DNA of 64,000 nt from Pseudoflavonifractor sp. (GCA_023667145.1 JAMPAQ010000001.1:980912-1044911), one strand, 5' to 3'; positions 1-9,214 are shown, counted from the stretch's first letter. Translations and numbers: made by a program. Notes: generated by a model from the sequence alone, not told the origin.

Positions 1-36
1 CTTGAATATCTTTCCGAACTTCTTAAGGCTCGTTAA
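1..36 (+). CDS. C-terminal end of an upstream gene (partial)
   Basis: Reading frame 1 is open from the window edge and ends LEYLSELLKAR then TAA at 34-36. It lies in the same direction as the next gene, which starts 28 bases later, so it may be the end of an operon partner. Eleven residues are too few to name a family. Confidence 0.3.
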   Translation, partial: LEYLSELLKAR

Positions 37-63
37 AAATCATGCGGTTGCCCTGATAAAGAA

Positions 64-843
64 TTGAGTTTGTTGTCCTCATTCTTCAATCAAGAAGGTT
101 ATGTATTAGATTTTTCAGATCTTAGTTTTAAGGAATTTGCGTTGGATAGTGTTGGGGAGGTTGTCAAAGAGAATGGACTTTCAAAAGGAAAATCCTTTGA
201 CAGGTATATACGGAACGCTCCAGACGGGAAAGCCAAGAAATATATAGCCGATCTTTTGCAGCATTATGAAGATTCTTCCGATTTTAATAAGGACAGGGAA
301 GCTAATAATGCACATTTCAAATTATACTTAAAATGCAAAGAATTAGTAGCTTCATGGGGTCTTATTAATATCTCTCATTTTCGCATTGATGACTTAAAAA
401 TGGCTTTTAACAGTCAATACATCAATGCTCAAATAGATATTATGACGAAAATGCAGGACGAGAATCCTACTGAAGCAATTGGCAAAGTTAAGGAATTGGT
501 GGAAAGCTGCTGCAAAACTATTTTGACGAATATGAATATTGAATATGTAAAATTTGAATCTAATTTTGTCAAACTTATTAATGAAACTTTCCAAGCACTA
601 ACTATTCTTCCGTCTCAGATGCCACCTGACTGCAAGGAAGTTGATGCAATTAAACGACTTTTGGGGAATTTATTGGCTATTGCTCAAAACATAGCAGTTA
701 TAAGAAATAGCTATGGAAGCGGTCACGGAAAAGAATCTTCATATTCCGGCTTAGAACCTCGTCATGCCAAATTATCGGTAGGGGCTTGTCTAACATTAGT
801 AAATTTTTTGTGGGATTCATATCAACGTACACTTCCATTTTAA
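64..843 (+). CDS. Abi_C-type abortive-infection-like protein
   Basis: A 259-residue protein. Its C-terminal third (about residues 135-257) resembles the Abi_C domain: a helical stretch with paired cysteines (ESCCKTIL), then RNSYGSGHG, then a long helix ending VNFLWDSY. RN-x-G-x-GHG is the hallmark of that domain. The N-terminal half is unrecognised. No ATG is available near the 5' end; TTG at 64 (or 70/73) follows AAAGAA, a weak ribosome site. It is AT-rich compared with bamD downstream, which fits acquired DNA. Abi_C proteins are linked to phage defence; that role is inferred from the family. Confidence 0.6.
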   Translation: MSLLSSFFNQEGYVLDFSDLSFKEFALDSVGEVVKENGLSKGKSFDRYIRNAPDGKAKKYIADLLQHYEDSSDFNKDREANNAHFKLYLKCKELVASWGLINISHFRIDDLKMAFNSQYINAQIDIMTKMQDENPTEAIGKVKELVESCCKTILTNMNIEYVKFESNFVKLINETFQALTILPSQMPPDCKEVDAIKRLLGNLLAIAQNIAVIRNSYGSGHGKESSYSGLEPRHAKLSVGACLTLVNFLWDSYQRTLPF

Positions 844-908
844 TAAGGAATTATGTGCAGTTCGTGTAGTTTTATGACAAAAAGCATACGTGAATCGGGA
901 TTTTTCAC

Positions 909-916
909 TAACTTTG
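909..916 (+). promoter_or_regulatory. Promoter -7 element for bamD
   Basis: TAACTTTG fits the Bacteroidetes -7 consensus TAnnTTTG and lies 23 bases before the bamD ATG. I see no clear -33 TTTG at the right distance. Confidence 0.5.
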
Positions 917-939
917 CATCTTGATTTATAATCCGGATT

Positions 940-1740
940 ATGCGCAAATACATCATACCGATTCTCGCGGGCGTGCTGCTGACCTCTTGCGGAGAGTATC
1001 AGAGAGCACAGAAAAGCACTGACTACGCCTACAAGTTTGACTTTGCCAAGCGTGCGTTTGCCGAGAAGAAATATGTACAGGCGGCTACCATCCTGACCGA
1101 TTGCATCACCGTATTCAAGGGTACCGACCGAGCCGAGGAAGCCCTCTACCTGCTGGCTCTAAGCCACTACGAGAACAAGGATTATCTCAACTCGGGGGCC
1201 TACTTCCGCACCTACTACACCCGCTATCCCAAGGGAAAATATGCCGAGAACGCCCGGTTTTATTCGGGATACGGCTATTATCTCGATTCCCCCGAGCCGC
1301 AGCTCGATCAGACCGGCACGATGAAAGCCATCGAAGAGCTACAGGGATTTCTCGACTACTTCCCCAAGAGCGACAAGGTATCCATCGCCCAGAACGCCAT
1401 CTTTGAGCTGCAAGATAAGCTGACACTCAAAGAGCTGCAAAACGCACAGCTCTACTACAACCTCGGCAACTATATGGGCAACAACTATGAGTCGGCGGTA
1501 ATTGTCGCCAAAAACGCAATCAAGAACTACCCCTACTCCAAGTACAAGGAAGACCTTGAGATGCTCATACTCAAGGCACGCTATCAGGAGGCGTCACAGA
1601 GTGTCCCCGAGAAAAAGGCCGACCGATTCCGCGATGTCATCGATGAGTACTACTCATTCATCAACAACTACCCCGACACCGACAACCGCAAGGAGGCCGA
1701 CAACATACTGCGCATCGCCCAAAAGTACATCCAGGAATAA
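940..1740 (+). CDS. bamD: Outer membrane protein assembly factor BamD
   Basis: A 266-residue lipoprotein of the BAM complex, which inserts beta-barrel proteins in the outer membrane. The N-terminus is a short signal peptide with lipobox LLTSC, so Cys17 would be lipidated. The rest is helical TPR-type repeats, with recognisable repeats such as KRAFAEKKYVQAATIL and ALYLLALSHYENKDY-(N)SGAYF. Length is typical of the family. rpoZ follows 28 bases later on the same strand, a pairing common in Bacteroidetes. Confidence 0.92.
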   Translation: MRKYIIPILAGVLLTSCGEYQRAQKSTDYAYKFDFAKRAFAEKKYVQAATILTDCITVFKGTDRAEEALYLLALSHYENKDYLNSGAYFRTYYTRYPKGKYAENARFYSGYGYYLDSPEPQLDQTGTMKAIEELQGFLDYFPKSDKVSIAQNAIFELQDKLTLKELQNAQLYYNLGNYMGNNYESAVIVAKNAIKNYPYSKYKEDLEMLILKARYQEASQSVPEKKADRFRDVIDEYYSFINNYPDTDNRKEADNILRIAQKYIQE

Positions 1741-1768
1741 TATAACTCTTTACAACATATACACGAAT

Positions 1769-2107
1769 ATGGACTACAAGAAGACTAACGCTCCACTCAA
1801 CACCGTAACCCGCGACATGATAGCCCTATCAGCCGATACGGGCAACATCTACGAGACGGTGTGCATCATCGCAAAACGCGCCAACCAGATTGCCGGCGAG
1901 ATGAAACACGACCTTGAGACAAAGCTCAAGGAGTTTGCCTCGCTCAACGACAATCTTGAGGAGATATCTGAGAACCGTGAGCAGATTGAGATTTCACGCT
2001 ATTACGAGAAACTTCCCAAGCCCACGCTGATTGCCACACAGGAATATATCGAGGGCAAGGTATTCTACCGCAACCCCGCCAAGGAGAAGCAAAATCTCGA
2101 CGCATAA
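1769..2107 (+). CDS. rpoZ: RNA polymerase omega subunit (Bacteroidetes type)
   Basis: A 112-residue protein starting MDYKKTNAPLNTVTRD. The pattern of a short N-terminus, a helix with AKRANQIAGEMKHDLETKL, and a C-terminal KPTLIATQEYIEGKVFYRNP matches the RpoZ-like omega of Bacteroidetes, which helps assemble RNA polymerase. The frame is open further upstream inside bamD, but the ATG at 1769 gives the family start. A strong terminator lies 54 bases downstream, so bamD-rpoZ is a two-gene unit. Confidence 0.85.
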   Translation: MDYKKTNAPLNTVTRDMIALSADTGNIYETVCIIAKRANQIAGEMKHDLETKLKEFASLNDNLEEISENREQIEISRYYEKLPKPTLIATQEYIEGKVFYRNPAKEKQNLDA

Positions 2108-2160
2108 TCGACATAACGTCACCGCGTCCGCACGCACAAAGTGGTGACATCATACACCAA

Positions 2161-2202
2161 CGATGGTCGGCCTGCAATAAACAGACCGGCCATCGTTTTT
2201 TT
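2161..2202 (+). terminator. Terminator of bamD-rpoZ
   Basis: A 13-bp stem with two G-U pairs (CGATGGTCGGCCT against AGACCGGCCATCG) is followed by seven T. Confidence 0.85.
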
Positions 2203-2211
2203 GCGACCACG

Positions 2212-2255
2212 AAAAAAAGACCGGCATCGGATTACAGGTTGCAATCCAATGCCGG
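2212..2255 (-). terminator. Terminator of the primary sigma gene
   Basis: On the minus strand, CCGGCATTGGATT pairs with AATCCGATGCCGG (one mismatch) and is followed by TCTTTTTTT. It sits 9 bases from the plus-strand terminator, so the two convergent units end back to back. Confidence 0.8.
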
Positions 2256-2317
2256 GTTATATTTTCGTACAATCGTGGTGTCACGATGACACACAGTCAA
2301 TCTCGCCCAATCGGAGG

Positions 2318-3178
2318 TTATTGACCGAGGTAGGTCTTGAGCAGACGCGATTTCTGCCCTTTAAGCCGACGGATCGCCTTTTCCTTAATCTGACGCACAC
2401 GCTCACGTGTCAGGTCAAACTTAGCGCCAATCTCCTCAAGGGTCATCTCCTGACACCCGATACCAAAGAACATCTTGAGTATCTCACGCTCACGCTCATG
2501 GAGCTGACGGAGGGCGCGGTCAACCTCCTTTGACAGCGACTCCTGTGTCAACGTTGCGTCGGCCATGGGCGAGTCATCGTTGCTCAACACATCGAGCAAG
2601 CTGTTGTCCTCCCCCTCCACAAACGGCGCGTCCACTGATATGTGACGGCCTGAGACCTTGAGGGTGTCGGCAATCTTCTCTACGGGTACATCAAGCGTCT
2701 CGGCCAGCTCCTCGGGCGAGGGGCGGCGCTCATTTTCCTGCTCAAACTTCGACAACGCCTTGCTAATCTTGTTGAGAGACCCCACCTGATTGAGGGGCAG
2801 ACGCACGATACGCGACTGCTCGGCCAACGCCTGTAAAATAGACTGACGTATCCACCACACCGCGTATGAGATAAACTTAAATCCACGTGTCTCGTCAAAC
2901 TTCTGAGCCGCCTTGATAAGACCGAGGTTGCCCTCGTTGATAAGGTCAGGCAATGAGAGTCCCTGATTTTGATACTGCTTTGCCACAGACACGACAAAAC
3001 GCAGGTTGGCACGTGTGAGTTTCTCAAGAGCCGCCTGGTCACCCTGCTTGATGCGCTGGGCGAGTTCAACTTCCTCCTCTACCGTTATAAGGTCCTCACG
3101 GCCAATCTCCTGAAGGTATTTGTCGAGCGACGCGCTCTCGCGGTTGGTGATCGACTTTGTAATCTTTAATTGTCTCAT
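2318..3178 (-). CDS. rpoD: Primary sigma factor (sigma-70 family, Bacteroidetes type)
   Basis: A 286-residue sigma factor with regions 1.2, 2, 3 and 4 but no region 1.1, as in the Bacteroidetes primary sigma. Region 2 is seen in [19 protein letters not shown] and the -7 recognition/melting helix [17 protein letters not shown]. Region 4 carries the helix-turn-helix [22 protein letters not shown]. This protein type reads TAnnTTTG promoters, which are frequent in this window. Starts with [18 protein letters not shown], the family N-terminus. Confidence 0.93.
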   Translation of the reverse strand: MRQLKITKSITNRESASLDKYLQEIGREDLITVEEEVELAQRIKQGDQAALEKLTRANLRFVVSVAKQYQNQGLSLPDLINEGNLGLIKAAQKFDETRGFKFISYAVWWIRQSILQALAEQSRIVRLPLNQVGSLNKISKALSKFEQENERRPSPEELAETLDVPVEKIADTLKVSGRHISVDAPFVEGEDNSLLDVLSNDDSPMADATLTQESLSKEVDRALRQLHEREREILKMFFGIGCQEMTLEEIGAKFDLTRERVRQIKEKAIRRLKGQKSRLLKTYLGQ

Positions 3179-3205
3179 CTATTAACTACCGTAGTTTTAA
3201 GTATG

Positions 3206-3213
3206 CAAATTTA
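3206..3213 (-). promoter_or_regulatory. Promoter -7 element for the sigma gene
   Basis: On the minus strand TAAATTTG matches TAnnTTTG, 27 bases before the ATG. A -33 element is not clear. Confidence 0.5.
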
Positions 3214-3401
3214 ATAAAAATATTACGAATCACAGTCCGTTTGCCGACAAATTTGCGGCAATCCATCCCGTAATATCATATAAACGCTTGCGGAAACCGA
3301 AAATCAGCCCCACAAGCATATCTTAACATTCCAATTCAACAGATTTAACTCTTGAAATTTCGCTTTTACACAAACCGGTTTGGAATCCCTGTCGAAACGA
3401 C

Positions 3402-3971
3402 CTAAAGCAACGGAGTACCCGAGGTGACATTGCTCGCGCTGTATGGCACCAACGCACCGTTGAGCGTCACTGCCCCGCTGCGGAATGTGGGTGTCACGCG
3501 GCCCGAGGCGCGATTCCCGTCAGCATATAGCGTGATATCAACTTGGGTTGACAATCCATTGCCCGAGACGGTAAACGACACAAGGCTGTTTCCCTTCTTG
3601 TCTGTCCTCACCTTGTAGCCCGACACCCGGCCCTCGACCGTGATGCCGCCTACCCCATTGGGGCCACCGCCAACACGGGGCGACACCTGCACCACGCCGT
3701 CATCGCCATCGACCATCACAAAGTTGGTCGTCGGTACAGCCGACACAGCCCCGCCACGGCTAAACAGCAGTTGCGTGGCCTGCAAGACAAAGTGCCGCTC
3801 ATTGACAGCCCTTACGGCGTGTATGCCGTCAATCGAGTCCTTGACCTCCTCAATCCGCTTCTCGCGTTCCTTCTCAATCTTCTTTTCCTCTTTGGAAAGC
3901 TCGTCAGCCGACATCTGCGGCAGGGATACAACCGCTAAGGCGGCAATCAGAATCAATGTTTTAATCCTCAT
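3402..3971 (-). CDS. DUF4251 domain protein, exported
   Basis: A 189-residue protein with a signal peptide (MRIKTLILIAALAVVSLPQMSA), a charged Lys/Glu-rich linker at about 24-50, and a DUF4251 body: TNFVMVDGDDGVVQVSPRVG, then GGITVEGRVSGYKVRTDKKGN, then a strand-rich end with TPTFRSG. The family is common in Bacteroidales and its function is unknown. No lipobox, so it is probably periplasmic. Confidence 0.8.
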   Translation of the reverse strand: MRIKTLILIAALAVVSLPQMSADELSKEEKKIEKEREKRIEEVKDSIDGIHAVRAVNERHFVLQATQLLFSRGGAVSAVPTTNFVMVDGDDGVVQVSPRVGGGPNGVGGITVEGRVSGYKVRTDKKGNSLVSFTVSGNGLSTQVDITLYADGNRASGRVTPTFRSGAVTLNGALVPYSASNVTSGTPLL

Positions 3972-4184
3972 ACAATCCTTAATTTATAATTATAACGTCA
4001 TTTATCCGATTTTATTTTTAGACTCCAGCCATGTCCGTTAGTTTACATGCACCGCGAGATTCACGCTATCACGTAACCGCCTGCATGAAATGACGGCGGG
4101 GAACCGTCACCCAATCGGACGATTCCCCACCAACTATTACTGATCTTAATCTGTCTGATTGACAATCGGACGTCAGCCGGCCTC

Positions 4185-5729
4185 TCACTCGGCAAGGTCG
4201 ACGGCATAGTAGCGCTTGCCGCCGGTCGGATATACCCCGGTTATAAACATCACCTTGTCATGATTGCCCGATTTCATGATTGCCTTATACATATTCTCGA
4301 CATCCTCCACCGACGTGATGCGGCTGTTGTTGATGTCGATTATGATAAAGCCATCCCTTATGCCTGCGGCCTTGAACTTGCCGTCCTTGAGTCCCGTCAC
4401 CTGCAAGCCGTTTGACAGTTCAAGCTCACGCAATGTCTCGGCCGGCACAGCCTTGAACGCACATCCCAAGTCCATCATGTCGGCGGCCTTGGTGATGCGG
4501 GTATCGCCCTGACTGTTGCGCAGTGTCACATTGGCGGTCGCCTGCTTGTTGTCGCGCACGTAGCCTATCGTTATCTTGTCGCCGGGGCGGTAGCGGTTGA
4601 GCTGCTCCTGCAACTGGGCCGTGTTGTGCGTGGGCACGCCATTGACGTTGACAATGACATCACCCTCCTTGAGACCGGCTTGCATCGCCGCGCTGCGATC
4701 CTCAACCCGCCCGACATACAGGCCGTCATTCACAGCCGTCACGCCCTTTTCCTTGGCGAGCTGCGGGGTCAGCTCCGAGAAAGCGATACCGAGTACCGCA
4801 CGCTGCACGGTGCCATACTGCTTTATGTCAGTTATAATTTTGGTGACAATGGATGTCGGGATTGCAAACGAATAACCCGCATAGTTTCCCGTCTGGGAAT
4901 ATATGGCCGTGTTTATACCCACAAGCTCACCGGCGAGATTCACCAATGCGCCGCCCGAGTTTCCGGGATTGACGGCGGCATCGGTCTGTATGAACGACTC
5001 TATGCCCATGTTACGGCTCCCGCCATTCGTCATGGTCGAGATGTTGCGGCCCTTGGCGCTTACAATACCCGTGGTCACCGTTGACGTAAACCCGAACGGA
5101 TTACCCACGGCAAGCACCCATTCGCCCACCTTCAGCGCGTCAGAGTTACCGATAGGAATCACCGGGAGTTCCTTGGCATCAATCTTGATGAGCGCAAGGT
5201 CGGTAGTCGGGTCAGTCCCGATTATCTTGGCATTGAAGTTTCGGTTGTCGTTGAGTGTCACCTCAAGCCGCTCGGCCCCGTCAATCACGTGATTGTTGGT
5301 CACGATATAGCCGTCATCGCTGATAATCACGCCTGAGCCGAGCCCAAGCTGCTGTTGTTGCGGCTCCTGTTGGCGAGGTTGCTGTTGACGGCGACCGTTG
5401 CCCTGACCGAAAAAGAAATCAAACAACGGGTCCGAGAACATCTCAGACCTTGAGCCGTAGCCATATCCCCGTGGAGTGGCGTAGCTCTTGATGCTCACCA
5501 CCCCGTTGATTGTACTCTCGGCGGCATGGGTGAAATCGGTCTCAGGAGTCGCCCGTTGCGAAACGGTCACAAACCCGCCGCCGGACACCTGTCCCTTATC
5601 GGCTATAACCGAGTCTCCATACAGCTTACCTGCCACTTGCGGGACACCGCGCATCGCCATTACCGTAACGGCTGAACTGAGCATAGCTACCCCACAAGCC
5701 AATAATGTGATTTTTCCGTAGATTCTCAT
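4185..5729 (-). CDS. htrA: HtrA/DegP-family periplasmic serine protease with two PDZ domains
   Basis: A 514-residue Do-type protease that degrades or refolds damaged envelope proteins. An N-terminal hydrophobic segment (residues 7-25) is followed by a Gln/Arg-rich linker (113-127). The trypsin-like domain carries the triad His147 (TNNHV), Asp177 (TTDLAL) and Ser258 (GNSGG). Two PDZ domains follow. The frame opens at a TTG 21 bases further upstream, but ATG at 5729, preceded by AAGAAT, gives the expected signal sequence. Confidence 0.92.
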   Translation of the reverse strand: MRIYGKITLLACGVAMLSSAVTVMAMRGVPQVAGKLYGDSVIADKGQVSGGGFVTVSQRATPETDFTHAAESTINGVVSIKSYATPRGYGYGSRSEMFSDPLFDFFFGQGNGRRQQQPRQQEPQQQQLGLGSGVIISDDGYIVTNNHVIDGAERLEVTLNDNRNFNAKIIGTDPTTDLALIKIDAKELPVIPIGNSDALKVGEWVLAVGNPFGFTSTVTTGIVSAKGRNISTMTNGGSRNMGIESFIQTDAAVNPGNSGGALVNLAGELVGINTAIYSQTGNYAGYSFAIPTSIVTKIITDIKQYGTVQRAVLGIAFSELTPQLAKEKGVTAVNDGLYVGRVEDRSAAMQAGLKEGDVIVNVNGVPTHNTAQLQEQLNRYRPGDKITIGYVRDNKQATANVTLRNSQGDTRITKAADMMDLGCAFKAVPAETLRELELSNGLQVTGLKDGKFKAAGIRDGFIIIDINNSRITSVEDVENMYKAIMKSGNHDKVMFITGVYPTGGKRYYAVDLAE

Positions 5730-6080
5730 ATTCTTATATGTTAAAAACAAATTCCTGTTAACTTTGACCGTGTTAAAATTTAACGTCTATATGACTACGG
5801 CAAATGTAATGCAATATTTCTTATCATCGCAAGAAATATCACTGACTTAAAGTATTTTAATACCAAAACAAGCCCAATTAAATCAATTTTAATTGATTTC
5901 TGTGAAAGATATTAAAATACGATGTTTCCACCACTTTTTTAGCCCTATCCGCACTGCATTTTACCGACAGCAGATGGGGGCATTAATAAATAATCGCTAA
6001 TTTTGTAAATGTCATATCGCCTTGCGCTGTTGTAGCACAACGCGATTATTCCACCATTTCATCCATACATTAATATAATA
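5730..6080. other. Intergenic region between divergent htrA and NlpC/P60 genes
   Basis: About 350 bases, AT-rich, with no convincing ORF or RNA gene. It must hold both divergent promoters. TAATTTTG at 5998-6005 fits TAnnTTTG for the plus-strand gene, but no -33 TTTG precedes it at the right distance. No strong hairpins seen. Confidence 0.5.
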
Positions 6081-6866
6081 ATGACACGACACAATAAACC
6101 CACCCGGTCGGCCTGCACGCGGCTACGGACTGTGACAATCCCGCTCCTGACGGCAATCGCCGTGTCGCTTGCGCTCACTGCCTGCCACTCGTCCAAGAAC
6201 GCGTCCGGCACCGCAGCGACCTCACGCGAGCGGCAAGCCGTGGTCAAGGAAGCCCACAGATGGCTCGGGACAAGATACCGCTACGGAGGCACAGAGCGCT
6301 CGGGAGTCGACTGCTCTGGCATGGTGATGCGCGTCTACGACAAGGCCGCCGGAGTCAAACTTCCACGATCTTCAGCTCAGCAACAGTCATTTTGCAAAAG
6401 CATCAAGCGCAAGGACCTCGCGGCGGGCGACCTGTTGTTTTTCACCACAGGTCGCGACCGAAAGCAAGTCTCCCATGTCGGCATCTACATCGGCCACGAC
6501 AAGATGATACACGCATCAGCCTCACGCGGAGTCATCACGAGCAACCTCAACGAGAAATACTATGCCGACAACTATCACTCGTCGGGCCGCATAACCCGAT
6601 GGTCAGGCAAAACCATTCAGCCCGACAAGCTATCGGAGTCACCAACGACCCTACCCCACGTGACCGCCGGGCCGATGGTGACCTACCCCGCCACCCTCCC
6701 TGTCGCCCTGCCCGACTCACTGACACCTCCACCCCACACGGTCCGTCCATCCGTCCCTGTGACAACCCCCGACTCCACGGCGCGTCCCGTCCCGACCCGT
6801 GGGCAGGTACTCGATGATGTCCTCGACCAGAAGATAGACTCAATCTATGGATCCTGGCTTGATTGA
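6081..6866 (+). CDS. NlpC/P60 peptidoglycan endopeptidase, lipoprotein
   Basis: A 261-residue cell-wall hydrolase. A long N-region and hydrophobic stretch end in LTAC (Cys35, lipobox). The NlpC/P60 domain spans about 50-180: catalytic Cys78 in VDCSGM, His132 in SHVGIYIG and a third polar residue near His144 (MIHAS). These enzymes cut D-glutamyl-diaminopimelate links in wall peptides. The C-terminal 75 residues are Pro/Thr-rich and probably disordered. Confidence 0.88.
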   Translation: MTRHNKPTRSACTRLRTVTIPLLTAIAVSLALTACHSSKNASGTAATSRERQAVVKEAHRWLGTRYRYGGTERSGVDCSGMVMRVYDKAAGVKLPRSSAQQQSFCKSIKRKDLAAGDLLFFTTGRDRKQVSHVGIYIGHDKMIHASASRGVITSNLNEKYYADNYHSSGRITRWSGKTIQPDKLSESPTTLPHVTAGPMVTYPATLPVALPDSLTPPPHTVRPSVPVTTPDSTARPVPTRGQVLDDVLDQKIDSIYGSWLD

Positions 6867-7013
6867 CATAGACCAAAATTTATCGCGAGACCGAGAGATT
6901 TAATGAAAAAGTGTTAACTTAGCGCCATATTACCAAAAAAGCGAGGGTCACGATTGACTTTTCCCCGATTTGGATGTTATAACGGTATATTAACTCAAAA
7001 ATAAGGAAACGAA

Positions 7014-7217
7014 ATGAAAGCATTAAACGTAATTTTGGCCGTCCTTGGCGGCGCTGTTGCCGGTGCGGCACTCGGACTTCTTCTCGCCCCCGAGAAAGGT
7101 GAGGATACCCGTAAGAACATCGCAGACTTCCTCAAGGAAAAAGGCATCAAGCTGAAGAAAAACAAATTTGAGGAACTTGTAGACGAGATCGCCGATGAGA
7201 TTGCCGCTGCAAAGTAA
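7014..7217 (+). CDS. YtxH domain protein
   Basis: 67 residues: a Gly/Ala-rich transmembrane segment (LAVLGGAVAGAALGLLLAPEKG) followed by a charged amphipathic helix. The turn GLLLAPEKGEDTR is the YtxH signature. These small membrane proteins are linked to envelope stress. AAATAAGGAAACGAAATG gives a plausible ribosome site. Confidence 0.82.
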   Translation: MKALNVILAVLGGAVAGAALGLLLAPEKGEDTRKNIADFLKEKGIKLKKNKFEELVDEIADEIAAAK

Positions 7218-7267
7218 CAGCGCCACGACATCAAGACACATCCTCATAATAATATAATCTACGCGAT

Positions 7268-7462
7268 ATGTCAAAGAACATCCTTTATGCATTTATCGGC
7301 GGAGCACTTGCCGGAGCAGGTGCCGCCTTGTTGTTTGCACCCGAAAAGGGTGTCGAGCTGCGTGAGCGCATCAAAGCCATCCTCAAGCGTCGCGGCCTCT
7401 GCTGCTGCGACAGCGAGGTCGATGAGCTTGTCGAGCAGCTCACAGCCGAGATTGAAGACTAA
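7268..7462 (+). CDS. Second YtxH-like protein
   Basis: 64 residues, a diverged copy of the preceding gene: GGALAGAGAALLFAPEKGVELRERI repeats the segment-then-APEKG design. It adds a CCC cluster (GLCCCDSEVDELV) in the soluble helix, absent from its neighbour. Lies 50 bases downstream in the same direction, so probably a tandem duplicate in one operon. Confidence 0.72.
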   Translation: MSKNILYAFIGGALAGAGAALLFAPEKGVELRERIKAILKRRGLCCCDSEVDELVEQLTAEIED

Positions 7463-7513
7463 CCGCCGGCAACTGCTGCCCCATCGTGGCAGACGGCGGC
7501 CGCACGATATGAG

Positions 7514-7559
7514 CGACATCGGTCGAAGCCGTAAGATTTACTTACCTCAGCCGATGTCG
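7514..7559. repeat. Nested inverted repeat
   Basis: CGACATCGG pairs with CCGATGTCG across 28 bases, and the loop holds a second stem GTAAG/CTTAC. No T-run follows, so this looks like an mRNA structure or weak terminator rather than a full intrinsic terminator. Confidence 0.5.
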
Positions 7560-7599
7560 TCCTCATAAGTGCTTTAACCACCTTTCAGCGACTTTATTT

Positions 7600-7965
7600 A
7601 TGACAACCAAAGAGAGCTACAAATCACTGTTCGCGTCTGCCAAGCGCATGGCCATGCTCAAGTTTGAGGGATTCCGGCTTGGAGCGGTCGATAAGGCTAC
7701 CGTATTGTTGTCGACCATAGCCCTTATTCTCATAGCGTTCATGCTCGTGTCGGCCTTTCTCCTGTTTCTGGCGATGGCACTCACCCATCTGCTGTCCACC
7801 GTGATAGCCATCGAGTGGGCCTATCTTGTGATGGGCACATTCTTCCTCGTCATACTTCTGGCCATCTACCTGGCGCGCCGCCGCCTCATCTTCGACCCCG
7901 TGGCCAAGGCACTGTCCCGATTGTTCCTCTCACCCGAAAACCACGATGACCATGAATCGAGATAA
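7600..7965 (+). CDS. Phage-holin-family (Holin-X-like) membrane protein
   Basis: 121 residues: an N-terminal amphipathic helix (about 1-35), two strong transmembrane segments (about 35-60 and 68-91) joined by a short loop, and a charged C-terminus ending ENHDDHESR. This matches the Holin-X/YqjE type that sits beside YtxH genes in many bacteria. Despite the family name it is a host envelope protein, not a prophage lysis gene; no other phage genes are near. Confidence 0.7.
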   Translation: MTTKESYKSLFASAKRMAMLKFEGFRLGAVDKATVLLSTIALILIAFMLVSAFLLFLAMALTHLLSTVIAIEWAYLVMGTFFLVILLAIYLARRRLIFDPVAKALSRLFLSPENHDDHESR

Positions 7966-8287
7966 GAAAAACAGTTGGAGCGGATATACCCTCGACGAGA
8001 TACGCTACCGCCGTCTGCTCACAGTGGCCCATGGCGAAATAGAGAAGGAGCGTTTAGCCCAGCAGTTCAAATCATCGACCGGCTCGACTTCGGTTGCCGG
8101 AATCCCGGTGTCGCCCATGGCGCTGCTCGGAGGCAGTGTCGCCGCCTCGGGTGTCATAAAAAAGATGCTCGGGGCGCTCAGCTACATGGATTACGCCATC
8201 GTGGCCTTCAAGGTCGGCCAACGCCTGTTTGACACAATCAAACTCTGGCGCGGAAAAAAGACCGACTCCCCCAAGAAAAAGAAATGA
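7946..8287 (+). CDS. Unrecognised small protein of the YtxH/holin cluster
   Basis: 113 residues, overlapping the preceding gene by 20 bases, so translationally coupled. A second ATG (7952) is an alternative start. A short charged N-terminus leads to a Gly/Ala/Ser-rich, weakly hydrophobic middle (MALLGGSVAASGVIKKMLGALSYMDYAIVAFKVGQ) and a Lys-rich tail. By position and composition it resembles proteins that accompany Holin-X genes, but I do not know a named family. Confidence 0.6.
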   Translation: MTMNRDKKNSWSGYTLDEIRYRRLLTVAHGEIEKERLAQQFKSSTGSTSVAGIPVSPMALLGGSVAASGVIKKMLGALSYMDYAIVAFKVGQRLFDTIKLWRGKKTDSPKKKK

Positions 8288-8361
8288 CGGCGCAGTATGC
8301 GCGACAGCATATAGCACCACATCACACCCATCACATTAAGCTACATCACATACTTATCGAC

Positions 8362-9207
8362 ATGAACGACTACGTAGAGTTACGCCTCGACATCACCCCT
8401 TGCAGCGAGACGGCCACCGACATCCTCGCGGCGCTGCTTTGCGACTGCGGGTACGAGAGTTTCTTACCCGACGACAAGGGATTGACAGCCTATATCAGGC
8501 GTGAGGATTACGGCCCCGACGATGTCACAACCGTCATCGAGAGCCTCCCTATCCCCGCGACCGTATCGACCCACGCCATCATGGTCGAGGGAAAAGATTG
8601 GAACGCCGAGTGGGAGAAAAATTATTTCAAGCCCATCGTGGTTGGAGACCGCTGCGTCATCCACAGCTCGTTCCACACCGATATACCCGCAGCCGAATAC
8701 GACATAGTCATTGACCCCAAGATGGCATTTGGCACGGGACACCACTCGACCACATCACTGATAATAGCCCAACTGCTCGACACCGACCTCCGGGGACTCA
8801 AGGTTGTCGACATGGGAACCGGCACCGGCATACTCGCCATTCTCGCCGCCATGAGAGGAGCGTCACCCGTGATAGGCATAGAGATTGACCCCGCCGCACG
8901 GCTCAATGCCGACGAGAATATCAGGCTCAACAACCGCACAGATGTGAGGATAATCCTTGGTGACGCCTCGGCCCTGTCGCTCATCGACGGCGTAGACCTT
9001 TTCATCGCCAACATCAACCGCAACATCATCACCGCCGACCTTGGCGCCTATGCCTCGACCATGAGGCAGGGAGCAAGCATGTTGCTGAGCGGATTTTTTG
9101 TTGACGACATCCCGGTAATCACCGCCGCAGCCCGGACACACGGCCTGTCATACGTGTCCCACACCGCCCATGACAACTGGGCATGTGTCAAACTGATAAA
9201 AGACTGA
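8362..9207 (+). CDS. prmA: Ribosomal protein L11 methyltransferase
   Basis: 281 residues. The N-terminal substrate-recognition domain (1-100) is followed by a class I methyltransferase domain: KMAFGTGHHSTT, then SAM-binding VVDMGTGTGILAILA, then FIANINRN in the active site (NPPY-equivalent position). The enzyme trimethylates ribosomal protein L11. The frame is open from 8284 but that extension is His-rich and non-homologous; ATG at 8362 starts MNDYVELRLDI. Confidence 0.92.
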   Translation: MNDYVELRLDITPCSETATDILAALLCDCGYESFLPDDKGLTAYIRREDYGPDDVTTVIESLPIPATVSTHAIMVEGKDWNAEWEKNYFKPIVVGDRCVIHSSFHTDIPAAEYDIVIDPKMAFGTGHHSTTSLIIAQLLDTDLRGLKVVDMGTGTGILAILAAMRGASPVIGIEIDPAARLNADENIRLNNRTDVRIILGDASALSLIDGVDLFIANINRNIITADLGAYASTMRQGASMLLSGFFVDDIPVITAAARTHGLSYVSHTAHDNWACVKLIKD

Positions 9208-9214
9208 CCACATC

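Noticed and set aside
7600-7965. Prophage holin
   Set aside because: No lysin, structural or integrase genes nearby; the YtxH neighbours point to the host envelope family.
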